This document shows, one piece after another, positions 6,237 through 12,942 of a stretch of 14,988 bases of DNA. The translations under genes and the position numbers were made by a program. Under the pieces are notes generated by a model that saw only the letters and a list, made by a program, of their open reading frames with translations, had not been told where the DNA came from and ran no database searches. How positions within the stretch are numbered: the stretch's first letter is position 1; the number at the start of each line of letters is the position of its first letter. Origin of the DNA: an uncultured Clostridium sp. (GTDB lineage Bacteria; Bacillota; Clostridia; Lachnospirales; Lachnospiraceae); contig CABVBU010000046.1 in assembly GCA_902496665.1 (NCBI GenBank), positions 1 through 14,988 of the forward strand, written 5' to 3'.

Positions 6237-7226
6237 CTAATCCACCAGCTCATTCTGATGTCTCGACAAATGCTCATAGGGCAGGATCAGGCGTCCGCGG
6301 TAGAGGCCGCAGCCATCGTTTACGAGGTCATTATTGATGGCGGAGAACATGTTTACGTCGAGGTCGGCAAGATTTAAGGTTACGAGGAGGCGGCAGCGCT
6401 CATAGGCTTCGTCAAAGTAGACGCATTCGCCCACAGGGATCTCGTCGCGGCGGGCGCGTTCGCCCTCCTGGCGCTTCTCGTAGCTTAAGTGGTTGGCGAC
6501 ACCGATCTCCGCAATATCGTCCATGTGTTTTGTGCGGAGCTGGACTTCCATATAGCTGCGGGAGCTGTTGTCGTAGAAGGTGATGTGGAGTGACTGGTAG
6601 TCCTCGGAGGTATTTCCACAGACATAGTCGCGATAGTAAGGCTTCACGTCATCGCTTAATAACGGCGAGGTGCTTTTCCTCACGCCGTAGGCCGGTTCCG
6701 CGGTAAATCCCCGCTCTTCGAGAAAGCCCGGAAGTTCGTTGGCGATCTGGTAGAGGTATCGGAGATCAGCTTCTTCCTGAGATTCGTCAGGTTTCAGATA
6801 GCATTTCGGCAGGGAAGTCACGATCCGGTACGCGATCAGGTCACGAAAACAGCTGAGGCGCTGTTTGAGCTCAGAGATCGACGGGTAGGCTTTATTTTCC
6901 ATATAGTAATCGTAGATATATTCGACGATGTAGCCGTTGAACTTTGCCTCCGCGCGGATCAGGGATTTGATGCGTCCTTTGAAGTTAAAGGCCAAAAGCG
7001 GATATTCCTTTGCCATATGGATATAGAATTCCCGGATCTTCTGGGACTGGGCAGTAAGGAAATCATTGTGTTCAAGAAGCTCCCGGATCTGGAGCAGAAA
7101 GTTTGCGTGCATCAGGTCGATCTCATTGCCGGTACACTTTGCCTCCTTCTTCAGGTCCTGGCTGTAGTTTTTCAAAATTTTGAACATGGTATCGCCGGAA
7201 TAAAGATAGTCATTTAATGTAACCAT
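6237..7226 (-). CDS. RelA/SpoT-domain alarmone synthetase, stand-alone (GTP pyrophosphokinase family)
   Basis: This cytoplasmic enzyme is expected to transfer pyrophosphate from ATP to GTP or GDP, making (p)ppGpp. Of its 329 residues, about 75-255 form a RelA_SpoT synthetase domain: FKGRIKSLIRAEAKF (82-96) with the nucleotide-binding Arg and Lys, FRDLIAYRIV (127-136) with the metal-binding Asp, DYQSLHITF (209-217) with the guanine-stacking Tyr, and EVQLRTKHMDDIAEIGVANH (227-246) with the catalytic Glu. There is no N-terminal hydrolase HD domain and no TGS or ACT domain, so it should only synthesise. It is longer than RelP/RelQ-type small synthetases (about 210-220 residues) because of an N-terminal helical extension and a C-terminal tail. 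The ATG at 7226 has GAGGAG 8 nt upstream and is preferred over a GTG at 7235. It ends 68 bp before the ART gene on the same strand, with no terminator between, so read-through into that operon is possible. Confidence 0.87.
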   Translation of the reverse strand: MVTLNDYLYSGDTMFKILKNYSQDLKKEAKCTGNEIDLMHANFLLQIRELLEHNDFLTAQSQKIREFYIHMAKEYPLLAFNFKGRIKSLIRAEAKFNGYIVEYIYDYYMENKAYPSISELKQRLSCFRDLIAYRIVTSLPKCYLKPDESQEEADLRYLYQIANELPGFLEERGFTAEPAYGVRKSTSPLLSDDVKPYYRDYVCGNTSEDYQSLHITFYDNSSRSYMEVQLRTKHMDDIAEIGVANHLSYEKRQEGERARRDEIPVGECVYFDEAYERCRLLVTLNLADLDVNMFSAINNDLVNDGCGLYRGRLILPYEHLSRHQNELVD

Positions 7227-7256
7227 GGATGTCACTCCTCTGTCGTAGATAATTAC

Positions 7257-7284
7257 ATTTTACCAGAATTACTGTCATTGGCAA
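7257..7284 (-). promoter_or_regulatory. Predicted promoter of the alarmone synthetase gene
   Basis: On the minus strand TTGCCA (7284-7279) and TAAAAT (7262-7257) lie 16 bp apart, about 30 bp before the start codon at 7226. Its -35 box is one arm of the GGCAAG/CTTGCC inverted repeat at 7280-7299; the other arm is the -35 box of the divergent LysR gene. Confidence 0.55.
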
Positions 7285-7294
7285 GAAAAATCGC

Positions 7295-7323
7295 TTGCCT
7301 TAAAAGTTAGCCTATGCTAACAT
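7295..7323 (+). promoter_or_regulatory. Predicted promoter of the LysR gene with an embedded LysR-type box
   Basis: TTGCCT (7295-7300) and TAACAT (7318-7323) are 17 bp apart. The spacer holds the dyad GTTAGCCTATGCTAAC (7306-7321), with 6-bp arms around 4 bp. It contains the T-N11-A pattern typical of LysR-type regulators, so self-repression is the natural reading. Confidence 0.58.
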
Positions 7324-7375
7324 ATCACAGACAACTGTGCGGCAGCTTATGTTTATAAACAGGAAGGAATTAAAA

Positions 7376-8284
7376 ATGGAGATCAAACAGCTGGAATATT
7401 TTGCAGCGGCGGTGGAGTATGGGAGCCTGAACCGCGCGGCAGAGAAATTATATACAACACAGCCGAATGTGAGCCGCGTGTTAAACAGTCTGGAAAAAGA
7501 GCTGCATGTGACGCTTCTGGAGAGAAGCAACAAGGGGATCAAGATGACACCACAGGGGGAAGAGCTCTATGGTCATGCGATGAGCATCCTAAAACACTCC
7601 AATGTCATCCGCTCGATGTCGGAGCGGCCGAACGGGAGAAGATTTTCGGTGTCCGGTTACAGGAGCGGCCTGCTCACAAAACTGATGGTGCAGCTGTATC
7701 AGGGCTGTGGAGAGCAGATAAAATATGAATACCGGGAAGGAACTGTGGAGGAGATCACAGATAACGTGGCGGCAAGGATCTCGGAGATCGGGATTGTCTA
7801 TTTCGCGGAGGCGCAGATGCCGTGTTTCCAGCATATCATGTGGCATAAAAAACTGGAATTTTATAAGCTGGCGCTCAGGGGAATCTGTGTTTATGTGGGG
7901 GAAAACCATCCCTTATATGAACGGGAAGCCATCCACTTTTCTGAGCTGAAAGGTATGAAATTTGTGACGGAGACAGAAGATTTCTTTGCCATGGAACATC
8001 ATATCGAGCGAATCAGCGTCGGTGCGTTCATCTCAGAACAGCATATGAATGACAGGTTTTATACAAACAGTGATTACATGATCAATAACCTGCTCCTGCA
8101 TTCTGATGTGTGCTGTCTGGGGATCGATATCGTTCCGTCCGGCTATCAGAAATACGGGATCAAAGCACTTAAAATTGAGGACTGTGAGCCGTTCCTGGCA
8201 TTCGGATATGTAATGGCGGAGAATGCCTCGCTGTCTGCGGAGGCAGAGCAGTATCTGGGGAAACTGAAGACATATTTACAGTGA
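7376..8284 (+). CDS. LysR-family transcriptional regulator
   Basis: The protein has 302 residues. The N-terminal winged HTH (residues 1-60) is textbook for LysR proteins: MEIKQLEYFAAAVEYGSLNR, then AAEKLYTTQPNVSRVLNSLE and the ERSNKGIKMTPQGEELY wing. The remainder (about 90-300) should form the periplasmic-binding-like effector domain that senses a small molecule; its ligand cannot be read from sequence. The ATG at 7376 has AGGAAGGA 7 nt upstream; an earlier in-frame ATG at 7337 has no such site and would add a non-family tail. It is divergent from the alarmone synthetase gene and lies upstream of the nik-like operon in the same direction. A box in its own promoter resembles one in the nikA promoter, so control of the transporter is the best guess. 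There is no NikR-type regulator in the window. Confidence 0.9.
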   Translation: MEIKQLEYFAAAVEYGSLNRAAEKLYTTQPNVSRVLNSLEKELHVTLLERSNKGIKMTPQGEELYGHAMSILKHSNVIRSMSERPNGRRFSVSGYRSGLLTKLMVQLYQGCGEQIKYEYREGTVEEITDNVAARISEIGIVYFAEAQMPCFQHIMWHKKLEFYKLALRGICVYVGENHPLYEREAIHFSELKGMKFVTETEDFFAMEHHIERISVGAFISEQHMNDRFYTNSDYMINNLLLHSDVCCLGIDIVPSGYQKYGIKALKIEDCEPFLAFGYVMAENASLSAEAEQYLGKLKTYLQ

Positions 8285-8403
8285 TGATGTCAGTCAGTAA
8301 CGGTTCAGCAGATCCGTATATTTGAAGCCCCAAAATCCGTTGGAGGAACCGATCAGAAATGGATATCCGCAGGGAATTGTAAAGGGACGGAAAGATTTAT
8401 ATG

Positions 8404-8472
8404 AAAAGCGTATAGCAGATGGTACTTATATGAGTAATATCATATGAGAAATTACCGGTGCTATACGCTTTT
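8404..8472. terminator. Long hairpin, probable bidirectional or LysR-gene terminator
   Basis: AAAAGCGTATAGCA (8404-8417) and TGCTATACGCTTTT (8459-8472) are perfectly complementary over 14 bp. The inner bases continue pairing imperfectly (GGTA/TACC, then TTATATGA/TCATATGA with one mismatch). The right arm ends in TTTT followed by GTTATAAC, so it can act as an intrinsic terminator after the LysR gene, 119 bases downstream of its stop. The A-rich left base makes it potentially symmetric. Confidence 0.6.
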
Positions 8473-8500
8473 GTTATAACTAATCCCCCATGAAATGGCA

Positions 8501-8530
8501 TTGGTAAGTTTGGACTAACCATGGTATAGT
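8501..8530 (+). promoter_or_regulatory. Predicted promoter of the nik-like operon with a LysR-like box
   Basis: TTGGTA (8501-8506) and TATAGT (8525-8530) are 18 bp apart. The 16-mer GTAAGTTTGGACTAAC (8504-8519) matches the LysR-promoter dyad at 7306-7321 in 10 of 16 positions, including all of CTAAC and the GT-AG half. A GTTATAAC palindrome lies about 60 bp before the expected start of transcription, where LysR proteins often have their anchor site. Confidence 0.5.
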
Positions 8531-8608
8531 AATTCCTGCGAAAAACAGACACAAGCGGGGATTGCAAAAATGCAAAGATCCCCCACACATACTCAAGAGG
8601 AGGACAAC

Positions 8609-10243
8609 ATGAAAAAAAGAGTACTTAGCCTGTGCCTGGCAGGTCTTATGGCGGCATCCCTGGCCGGATGCGGCGGAGCAGGAAACGCAGTAGAGACAAC
8701 GGCAGCAGCAGCAGCAGAGAACAGTGCCGCAGCATCGGAAGCCGGTACTTCTGAAGGAAAAGAAGAACTTGTATTTGTAAACTATCGCGATATCCGCGAT
8801 TTAAATCCACATCTCTACGCAGGAGAAATGTATGCCCAGGAGATGCTTTATGAGACACTTGTAAATATTACAGCGGATGGATATGAGGGATGCCTGGCAG
8901 AATCCTGGGACATCAGTGATGACGGAAAGACCTATACATTCCACATCCGTGACGGTGTGAAATTCTCTGACGGGGAAGTTTGCGACGCAAACGCGATCAA
9001 GGCAAACTTTGACGCAATCATCGAGAATAAGGACCGCCATACCTGGCTGGAGATGATGAATCTTCTCGTGGGCGTATCGGCACCGGATGACAAGACCTTC
9101 GTGATCGAACTTTCCGAGCCGTACTATCCGCTTTTAACAGAGCTTGGTGTTACGAGACCGTTTGCTATGATCTCTCCGAAAGCGATGAAGGATGGAAGCA
9201 CAAAGGACGGAGTCAACGCGTATATCGGAACAGGTCCGTATGTGCTGACCGACTTTGTGACGGACGAATATGCCGTTTTTGAGGCAAATGAAAATTACTG
9301 GGGTGAGCAGCCGAAGATCAAAAAGATCACAGTTAAGGTGATCCCGGATAATCAGACAAGAATTCTTGCGCTGGAGAAGGGCGAGATCGACATGATTTTC
9401 GGTAAAAACATGATCGACGCGGACGCCATCAACCAGTACACAGGAAACGATAAATTTACAGTATCCCTTTCTGACCCGACATCCACCCGTCAGATCGTAT
9501 TAAACACGACGAGAGATGTCCTTGCGGATAAGGAAGTGCGTCAGGCACTCCAGCACGCGACCAACAAGCAGGCAATTTCCGACGGCATCTTCTATGGACT
9601 TGAGCAGCCGGCAGACACTCTGTTTGCGAAAACAGTTCCATACTGTGATATCGACCTTGAGCCGTACGCATACGATGTGGAGCTTGCCCAGAGTATGTTA
9701 GACGAAGCCGGATGGGTCGTTGGAGCGGACAAGATCCGTGAAAAAGACGGTCAGAAGTTGAACATCGATCTTCTTTACAACAGTGACAGCGTAACAGAGA
9801 AAGCAATCGCTGAGTATCTGCAGAGTGAGTACCAGAAGATCGGAATTTCCTTAAATATCCACGGAGAGGAAGAACAGTCCTATCGCGACAATATGAAAGC
9901 CGGTAACTTCGACATGGTATTCAATATCTGCTGGGGTATGCCGTATGATCCGCAGTCTTCCCTGGCAGCGATGCGCGCGCCGGTTTACGGTGACTATGCA
10001 GCGCAGCTCGGACTTGAAGATAAGGCGGATATCGACCAGGCGATCACGGATATCCTTGTATCCACCGATGAGACAAAACGCCAGGAACTCTACACATTCG
10101 TCCTGACAAGACTCCATGAGGACGCGGTATACATTCCGCTCACATATGAGTGCAACAAGGCGATCTACCGTTCGGATCTTCAGGGCTTCCATTTCACACA
10201 GACCCAGTACGAAGTTCCGTTCGCGGATTTCTATTTTGAGTAA
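8609..10243 (+). CDS. nikA: NikA-like substrate-binding lipoprotein of a nickel/metallophore-type ABC transporter
   Basis: This lipid-anchored extracellular binding protein (544 residues) captures substrate for the following permease. The signal peptide is MKKRVLSLCLAGLMAASLAG with lipobox LAGC (Cys21), then an Ala/Glu/Ser-rich linker. The body is an SBP family 5 fold, and by recalled sequence it follows E. coli NikA closely: LNPHLY (65-70), DGVKFSDGE, RHTWLE (143-148), IGTGPY, NENYWGEQPKIKKI (227-240), ADTLFAKTVPY, GEEE, WGMPYDP (442-448) and DETKRQELY. The two arginines that in NikA contact the metallophore (R97, R137) correspond to R143 and R183 here. The nickel-ligand His416 corresponds to Tyr460. 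The substrate could thus be a metal complex bound without a protein histidine, or a peptide or opine. The ATG at 8609 has AGGAGG 5 nt upstream; an ATG at 8570 has no such site. It is the first gene of its operon. Confidence 0.85.
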   Translation: MKKRVLSLCLAGLMAASLAGCGGAGNAVETTAAAAAENSAAASEAGTSEGKEELVFVNYRDIRDLNPHLYAGEMYAQEMLYETLVNITADGYEGCLAESWDISDDGKTYTFHIRDGVKFSDGEVCDANAIKANFDAIIENKDRHTWLEMMNLLVGVSAPDDKTFVIELSEPYYPLLTELGVTRPFAMISPKAMKDGSTKDGVNAYIGTGPYVLTDFVTDEYAVFEANENYWGEQPKIKKITVKVIPDNQTRILALEKGEIDMIFGKNMIDADAINQYTGNDKFTVSLSDPTSTRQIVLNTTRDVLADKEVRQALQHATNKQAISDGIFYGLEQPADTLFAKTVPYCDIDLEPYAYDVELAQSMLDEAGWVVGADKIREKDGQKLNIDLLYNSDSVTEKAIAEYLQSEYQKIGISLNIHGEEEQSYRDNMKAGNFDMVFNICWGMPYDPQSSLAAMRAPVYGDYAAQLGLEDKADIDQAITDILVSTDETKRQELYTFVLTRLHEDAVYIPLTYECNKAIYRSDLQGFHFTQTQYEVPFADFYFE

Positions 10244-10270
10244 AAATTCAAGTCGAACGTCCGATCTGAC

Positions 10271-10292
10271 AGGCCGTCCATCCGGGCGGCTT
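10271..10292 (+). other. Intergenic hairpin between nikA- and nikB-like genes
   Basis: GCCGTCC (10273-10279) pairs with GGGCGGC (10284-10290) with one G-U pair, extendable by two pairs, around a 4-nt loop. The T-run (seven T at 10312-10318) is 20 nt away, so it is not a clean terminator. In ABC operons a stem after the binding-protein gene often stabilises that part of the mRNA and raises binding protein over permease; this role is inferred. Confidence 0.45.
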
Positions 10293-10346
10293 GTTGTGCA
10301 TATACCTGGAGTTTTTTTGATGTTCGAAAAAGGAAAGGAGAATTTC

Positions 10347-11288
10347 ATGAAACAGTACGTCATTAAGCGAGTCCTTTCAGCAATCCCGCTTTTGATCGTA
10401 ATTTCATTGGTATGCTTTGTATTTATCAACCTGATCCCGTCGGATCCGGCGGAGGTAGCGCTGCGTGTCCGCCAGGTGCCCATCATAACAGAAGAGGCCA
10501 TCGCGGAAGTCCGTGCGGAATTAGGACTTGATAAGCCATATCTTGTGAGGTATTTTTCCTGGCTTGCGGATTGTCTGCGGGGAGATTTTGGGATCAGCTA
10601 TGTAAATCCGAAAAGAACTGTGGCGGGTGAACTGGCAAGATGTATGCCGGCGACACTCCAGCTGGCGGGCGTTTCCTTCGTGATGGTGATCCTTTTAAGT
10701 CTGCCGATCGGTTTTCTCTGCGCCGTCTATAAAGACGGATGGTTCGATAAGATCATGAGAGCTATCGTCTTTATGACAACGGCGATGCCGGCATACTGGG
10801 TGGGACTTCTTCTCATGTGGCTTGTATCCATCAAGCTGGATCTTCTTCCGACAAGTGGAAACGGGACATGGAAACACCTGATCCTTCCTGCTTTTACGGT
10901 GTCACTCAGCTATATTTCTACCTATATCCGTCTGATCCGCAACAACATGCTGGAAAATATGAAGCAGGATTATGTCCTTTACGCGAATGTCAGGGGACTG
11001 CCCCAGAAGCTGATCCTTGTAAAACATATCCTGAAAAACTCCATGCACACCTGTATCGTTGCAGTCGGAATGAGCATTCCGCAGCTGATCTCAGGAACGA
11101 TTGTGGTGGAAAATGTGTTTGCGTGGCCTGGACTCGGGACGCTCTGCATCAGTTCTATTTTTAACCGGGATTATCCGGTGATCCAGACATACGTGCTTCT
11201 GATCGGAGTGCTGTTTGTAGTTTTCAACCTGTTGTTCGATATTTTACAGACGGTATCAGACCCGCGTATGAGAAGGGAGGAACATTAA
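10347..11288 (+). CDS. nikB: NikB-like ABC transporter permease
   Basis: This inner-membrane permease of the DppB/NikB type has 313 residues. It begins MKQYVIKRVLSAIPLLIVIS, the usual first helix, followed by an external loop with RAELGLDKPYLVRYFSWL and DFGISY. The central helices (PATLQLAG, MPAYWVGLLLMW) precede the ATPase-coupling EAA region, which contains YANVRGLPQKLILVKHIL and matches the ARLRG...RHIL stretch of E. coli NikB. The C-terminal VENVFAWPGLGTLCISSIFN and RDYPVIQ also match NikB closely. It pairs with the next gene to form the channel. The ATG at 10347 has AAAGGAG 6 nt upstream; the frame is open further 5' but without a ribosome site and across the nikA stop region. The stop codon overlaps the ATG of the next gene by one base (TAATG), so the permeases are translationally coupled. 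Confidence 0.88.
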   Translation: MKQYVIKRVLSAIPLLIVISLVCFVFINLIPSDPAEVALRVRQVPIITEEAIAEVRAELGLDKPYLVRYFSWLADCLRGDFGISYVNPKRTVAGELARCMPATLQLAGVSFVMVILLSLPIGFLCAVYKDGWFDKIMRAIVFMTTAMPAYWVGLLLMWLVSIKLDLLPTSGNGTWKHLILPAFTVSLSYISTYIRLIRNNMLENMKQDYVLYANVRGLPQKLILVKHILKNSMHTCIVAVGMSIPQLISGTIVVENVFAWPGLGTLCISSIFNRDYPVIQTYVLLIGVLFVVFNLLFDILQTVSDPRMRREEH

Positions 11289-12112
11289 TGCGTCAGCGTT
11301 TTTTACATAACAGGACTGCAATGTTCACCGTGGCGATCGTTCTCCTCACAGCGGTCGTGGGGATCTTCGCCCCGTTTATTGCGCCGAACGATCCGTATGA
11401 AACGGACATCTTAAACAAATTTGCCGGATTTTCGGCTGAATATCCGCTTGGAACGGACAATCTTGGTCGCTGCATTCTTTCGAGAATGATCTATGGGATC
11501 CGCCCGACACTGGGGCTGGCAGTCCTGACGATGCTTGGAACCATCGGTCTTGGGGCTCTTATGGGACTTTTGGCGGGATATTTCCGCGGAATCCCGGAGG
11601 AGATCATCATGCGGACGGTCGATGTCATGCTTTCCTTTCCGAGCCAGATCATGGTGTTTGCGGTGGTGGCTCTTCTCGGCATCAATGTCCAGAACGTGAT
11701 CCTGGCGAATGTGTTCATTAAATGGGCCTGGTATGCACGAATGATCCGGACGGGAGTCATGCAGCACAGAGACCGCAATTTCGTCCAGTTTTCCAGATGT
11801 GTGGGAACTCCGGAGAGATTCATCCTGTTCCGCCATCTGGTGCCGTCCATCGCGGCGGACCTCGCGGTTCTCGCGTCACTCGATGTGGGCTGGGCGATCA
11901 TCAATATCTCCACGCTTTCATTCCTGGGACTCGGCGTTCAGGCACCGACGCCGGAGTGGGGAGCGATGTTAAATGAGGCAAAAAATGTCCTCACCAGCAA
12001 TCCCACCCAGATGATCGTGCCGGGTGTCGCGATCGTGATCCTGGTGTCTGCCTTCAATCTGATGGGAGACGCACTGAGAGATGTTCTTGATCCGAAGGAG
12101 GTAAATGTATGA
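11288..12112 (+). CDS. nikC: NikC-like ABC transporter permease
   Basis: This is the second inner-membrane permease, DppC/NikC type, 274 residues. An N-terminal helix (MFTVAIVLLTAVVGIFAPFI) is followed by PNDPYETD and the diagnostic YPLGTDNLGRCILSRMIYG, almost the same as in E. coli NikC. The helices then include TLGLAVLTMLGTIGLGALMG and MVFAVVALLGI. The ATPase-coupling loop contains FSRCVGTPERFILFRHLVPS, the usual A-G-RI-RHILPN position. The C-terminus LSFLGLGVQAPTPEWGAML and the final DALRDVLDP are standard for the family. Its ATG overlaps the nikB stop by one base, and its own stop overlaps the next gene (ATGA). The length equals the family norm, with no sign of damage. Confidence 0.88.
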   Translation: MRQRFLHNRTAMFTVAIVLLTAVVGIFAPFIAPNDPYETDILNKFAGFSAEYPLGTDNLGRCILSRMIYGIRPTLGLAVLTMLGTIGLGALMGLLAGYFRGIPEEIIMRTVDVMLSFPSQIMVFAVVALLGINVQNVILANVFIKWAWYARMIRTGVMQHRDRNFVQFSRCVGTPERFILFRHLVPSIAADLAVLASLDVGWAIINISTLSFLGLGVQAPTPEWGAMLNEAKNVLTSNPTQMIVPGVAIVILVSAFNLMGDALRDVLDPKEVNV

Positions 12113-12942
12113 GCACAGTGATACGGGCAGAAGACTTGTGCGTAACATTAAAAATTCCGCGCAGACCGGAAAAAGAGCTTGTCCGCCATGTAAACTTTGA
12201 GGTTCATAGAGGGGAATGCCTTGGAATCCTGGGAGAATCGGGAAGCGGAAAAAGCATGAGCATCAAAGCGATGCTGGGACTTCTCGATAAGAATTTCTCT
12301 GTCTCCGGTCATGCCTGGTTAGGGGAAAAGGATCTCTTAAAGGAAAGTGGGGAGTCCATGAGAAAGATCCGCGGAAGCGAGATCGCTGTGGTCTTACAGA
12401 ACCCGATGACGTGTTTTGACCCACTCTACCGGATCGGAAGCCAGATCGGGGAGACATTTGCGACACACACGGACTGGAGCGCAAACGAGATTCGTGAGAA
12501 GTCACTGGAGACACTGGAGCGCATGCGGATCCGCAATCCTGAGGAGGCTCTTCAGAAATACCCGCATCAGCTCTCCGGCGGCATGCTGCAGAGGATCATG
12601 ATCGGGATCGCGATGGCATTAAAACAGGCACTTCTGATCGCGGATGAACCGACAACTGCCATCGATTCGATCACCCAGTATGAGATTTTGGAGGAATTTG
12701 TCCGGATCAAGAAAGAACATGATACGGCAATGATCTTTATCACCCACGATCTCGGTGCGATCTCCAAGATTGCGGACGACCTTGTGGTCATGAACAGCGG
12801 AATGATCGCGGACCGGGGAAGTTTTTCCCATATCCTGAATCATGCGTCGGATCCGTATACGAGACTTCTTGTGGAAAAACGGTCGGCGGTCATGAAAAAA
12901 TACAGGGAAAGCATTGGACATGAGAAAGGAGGTGCGGCATGA
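12109..12942 (+). CDS. nikD: NikD-like ABC transporter ATPase
   Basis: This cytoplasmic ATPase (277 residues) powers uptake through the NikBC-like channel together with the next gene product. It has Walker A GESGSGKS (42-49), Q-loop Gln97 in LQNPM, the signature LSGGMLQR (155-162), Walker B LLIADE (175-180) followed by PTTAID, and the switch His213 in FITHDL. The SGGMLQR form of the signature, rather than SGGQ, is the one carried by E. coli NikD and supports the assignment. The start ATG overlaps the nikC stop as ATGA, with AAGGAGG about 9 nt upstream. The end overlaps the next gene the same way. All catalytic motifs are present. It could be called DppD-like if the substrate is a peptide. Confidence 0.87.
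   Translation: MSTVIRAEDLCVTLKIPRRPEKELVRHVNFEVHRGECLGILGESGSGKSMSIKAMLGLLDKNFSVSGHAWLGEKDLLKESGESMRKIRGSEIAVVLQNPMTCFDPLYRIGSQIGETFATHTDWSANEIREKSLETLERMRIRNPEEALQKYPHQLSGGMLQRIMIGIAMALKQALLIADEPTTAIDSITQYEILEEFVRIKKEHDTAMIFITHDLGAISKIADDLVVMNSGMIADRGSFSHILNHASDPYTRLLVEKRSAVMKKYRESIGHEKGGAA

Larger units (their letters stand above)
8285..8608. other. 324-base non-coding interval between the LysR gene and nikA-like gene
   Basis: In order it holds about 115 bases in which I see no gene, a long hairpin (8404-8472), a perfect 8-bp palindrome GTTATAAC (8473-8480), the nikA promoter with a LysR-like box (8501-8530), and a short leader. The leader contains a small stem GGGGAT/ATCCCC (8557-8562 with 8578-8583) just before the ribosome site. 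I see no riboswitch that I recognise. Confidence 0.6.

Noticed and set aside
8301..8446. A 48-codon open stretch after the LysR gene
   Set aside because: It has no start codon with a ribosome site, runs into the long hairpin, and its translation resembles nothing I recognise. Chance opening or a decayed remnant are equally possible.
8531..8608. A possible metal-sensing riboswitch in the nikA leader
   Set aside because: The leader is only about 70 bases and holds one small stem (GGGGAT/ATCCCC). It lacks the four-way junction expected of NiCo riboswitches.
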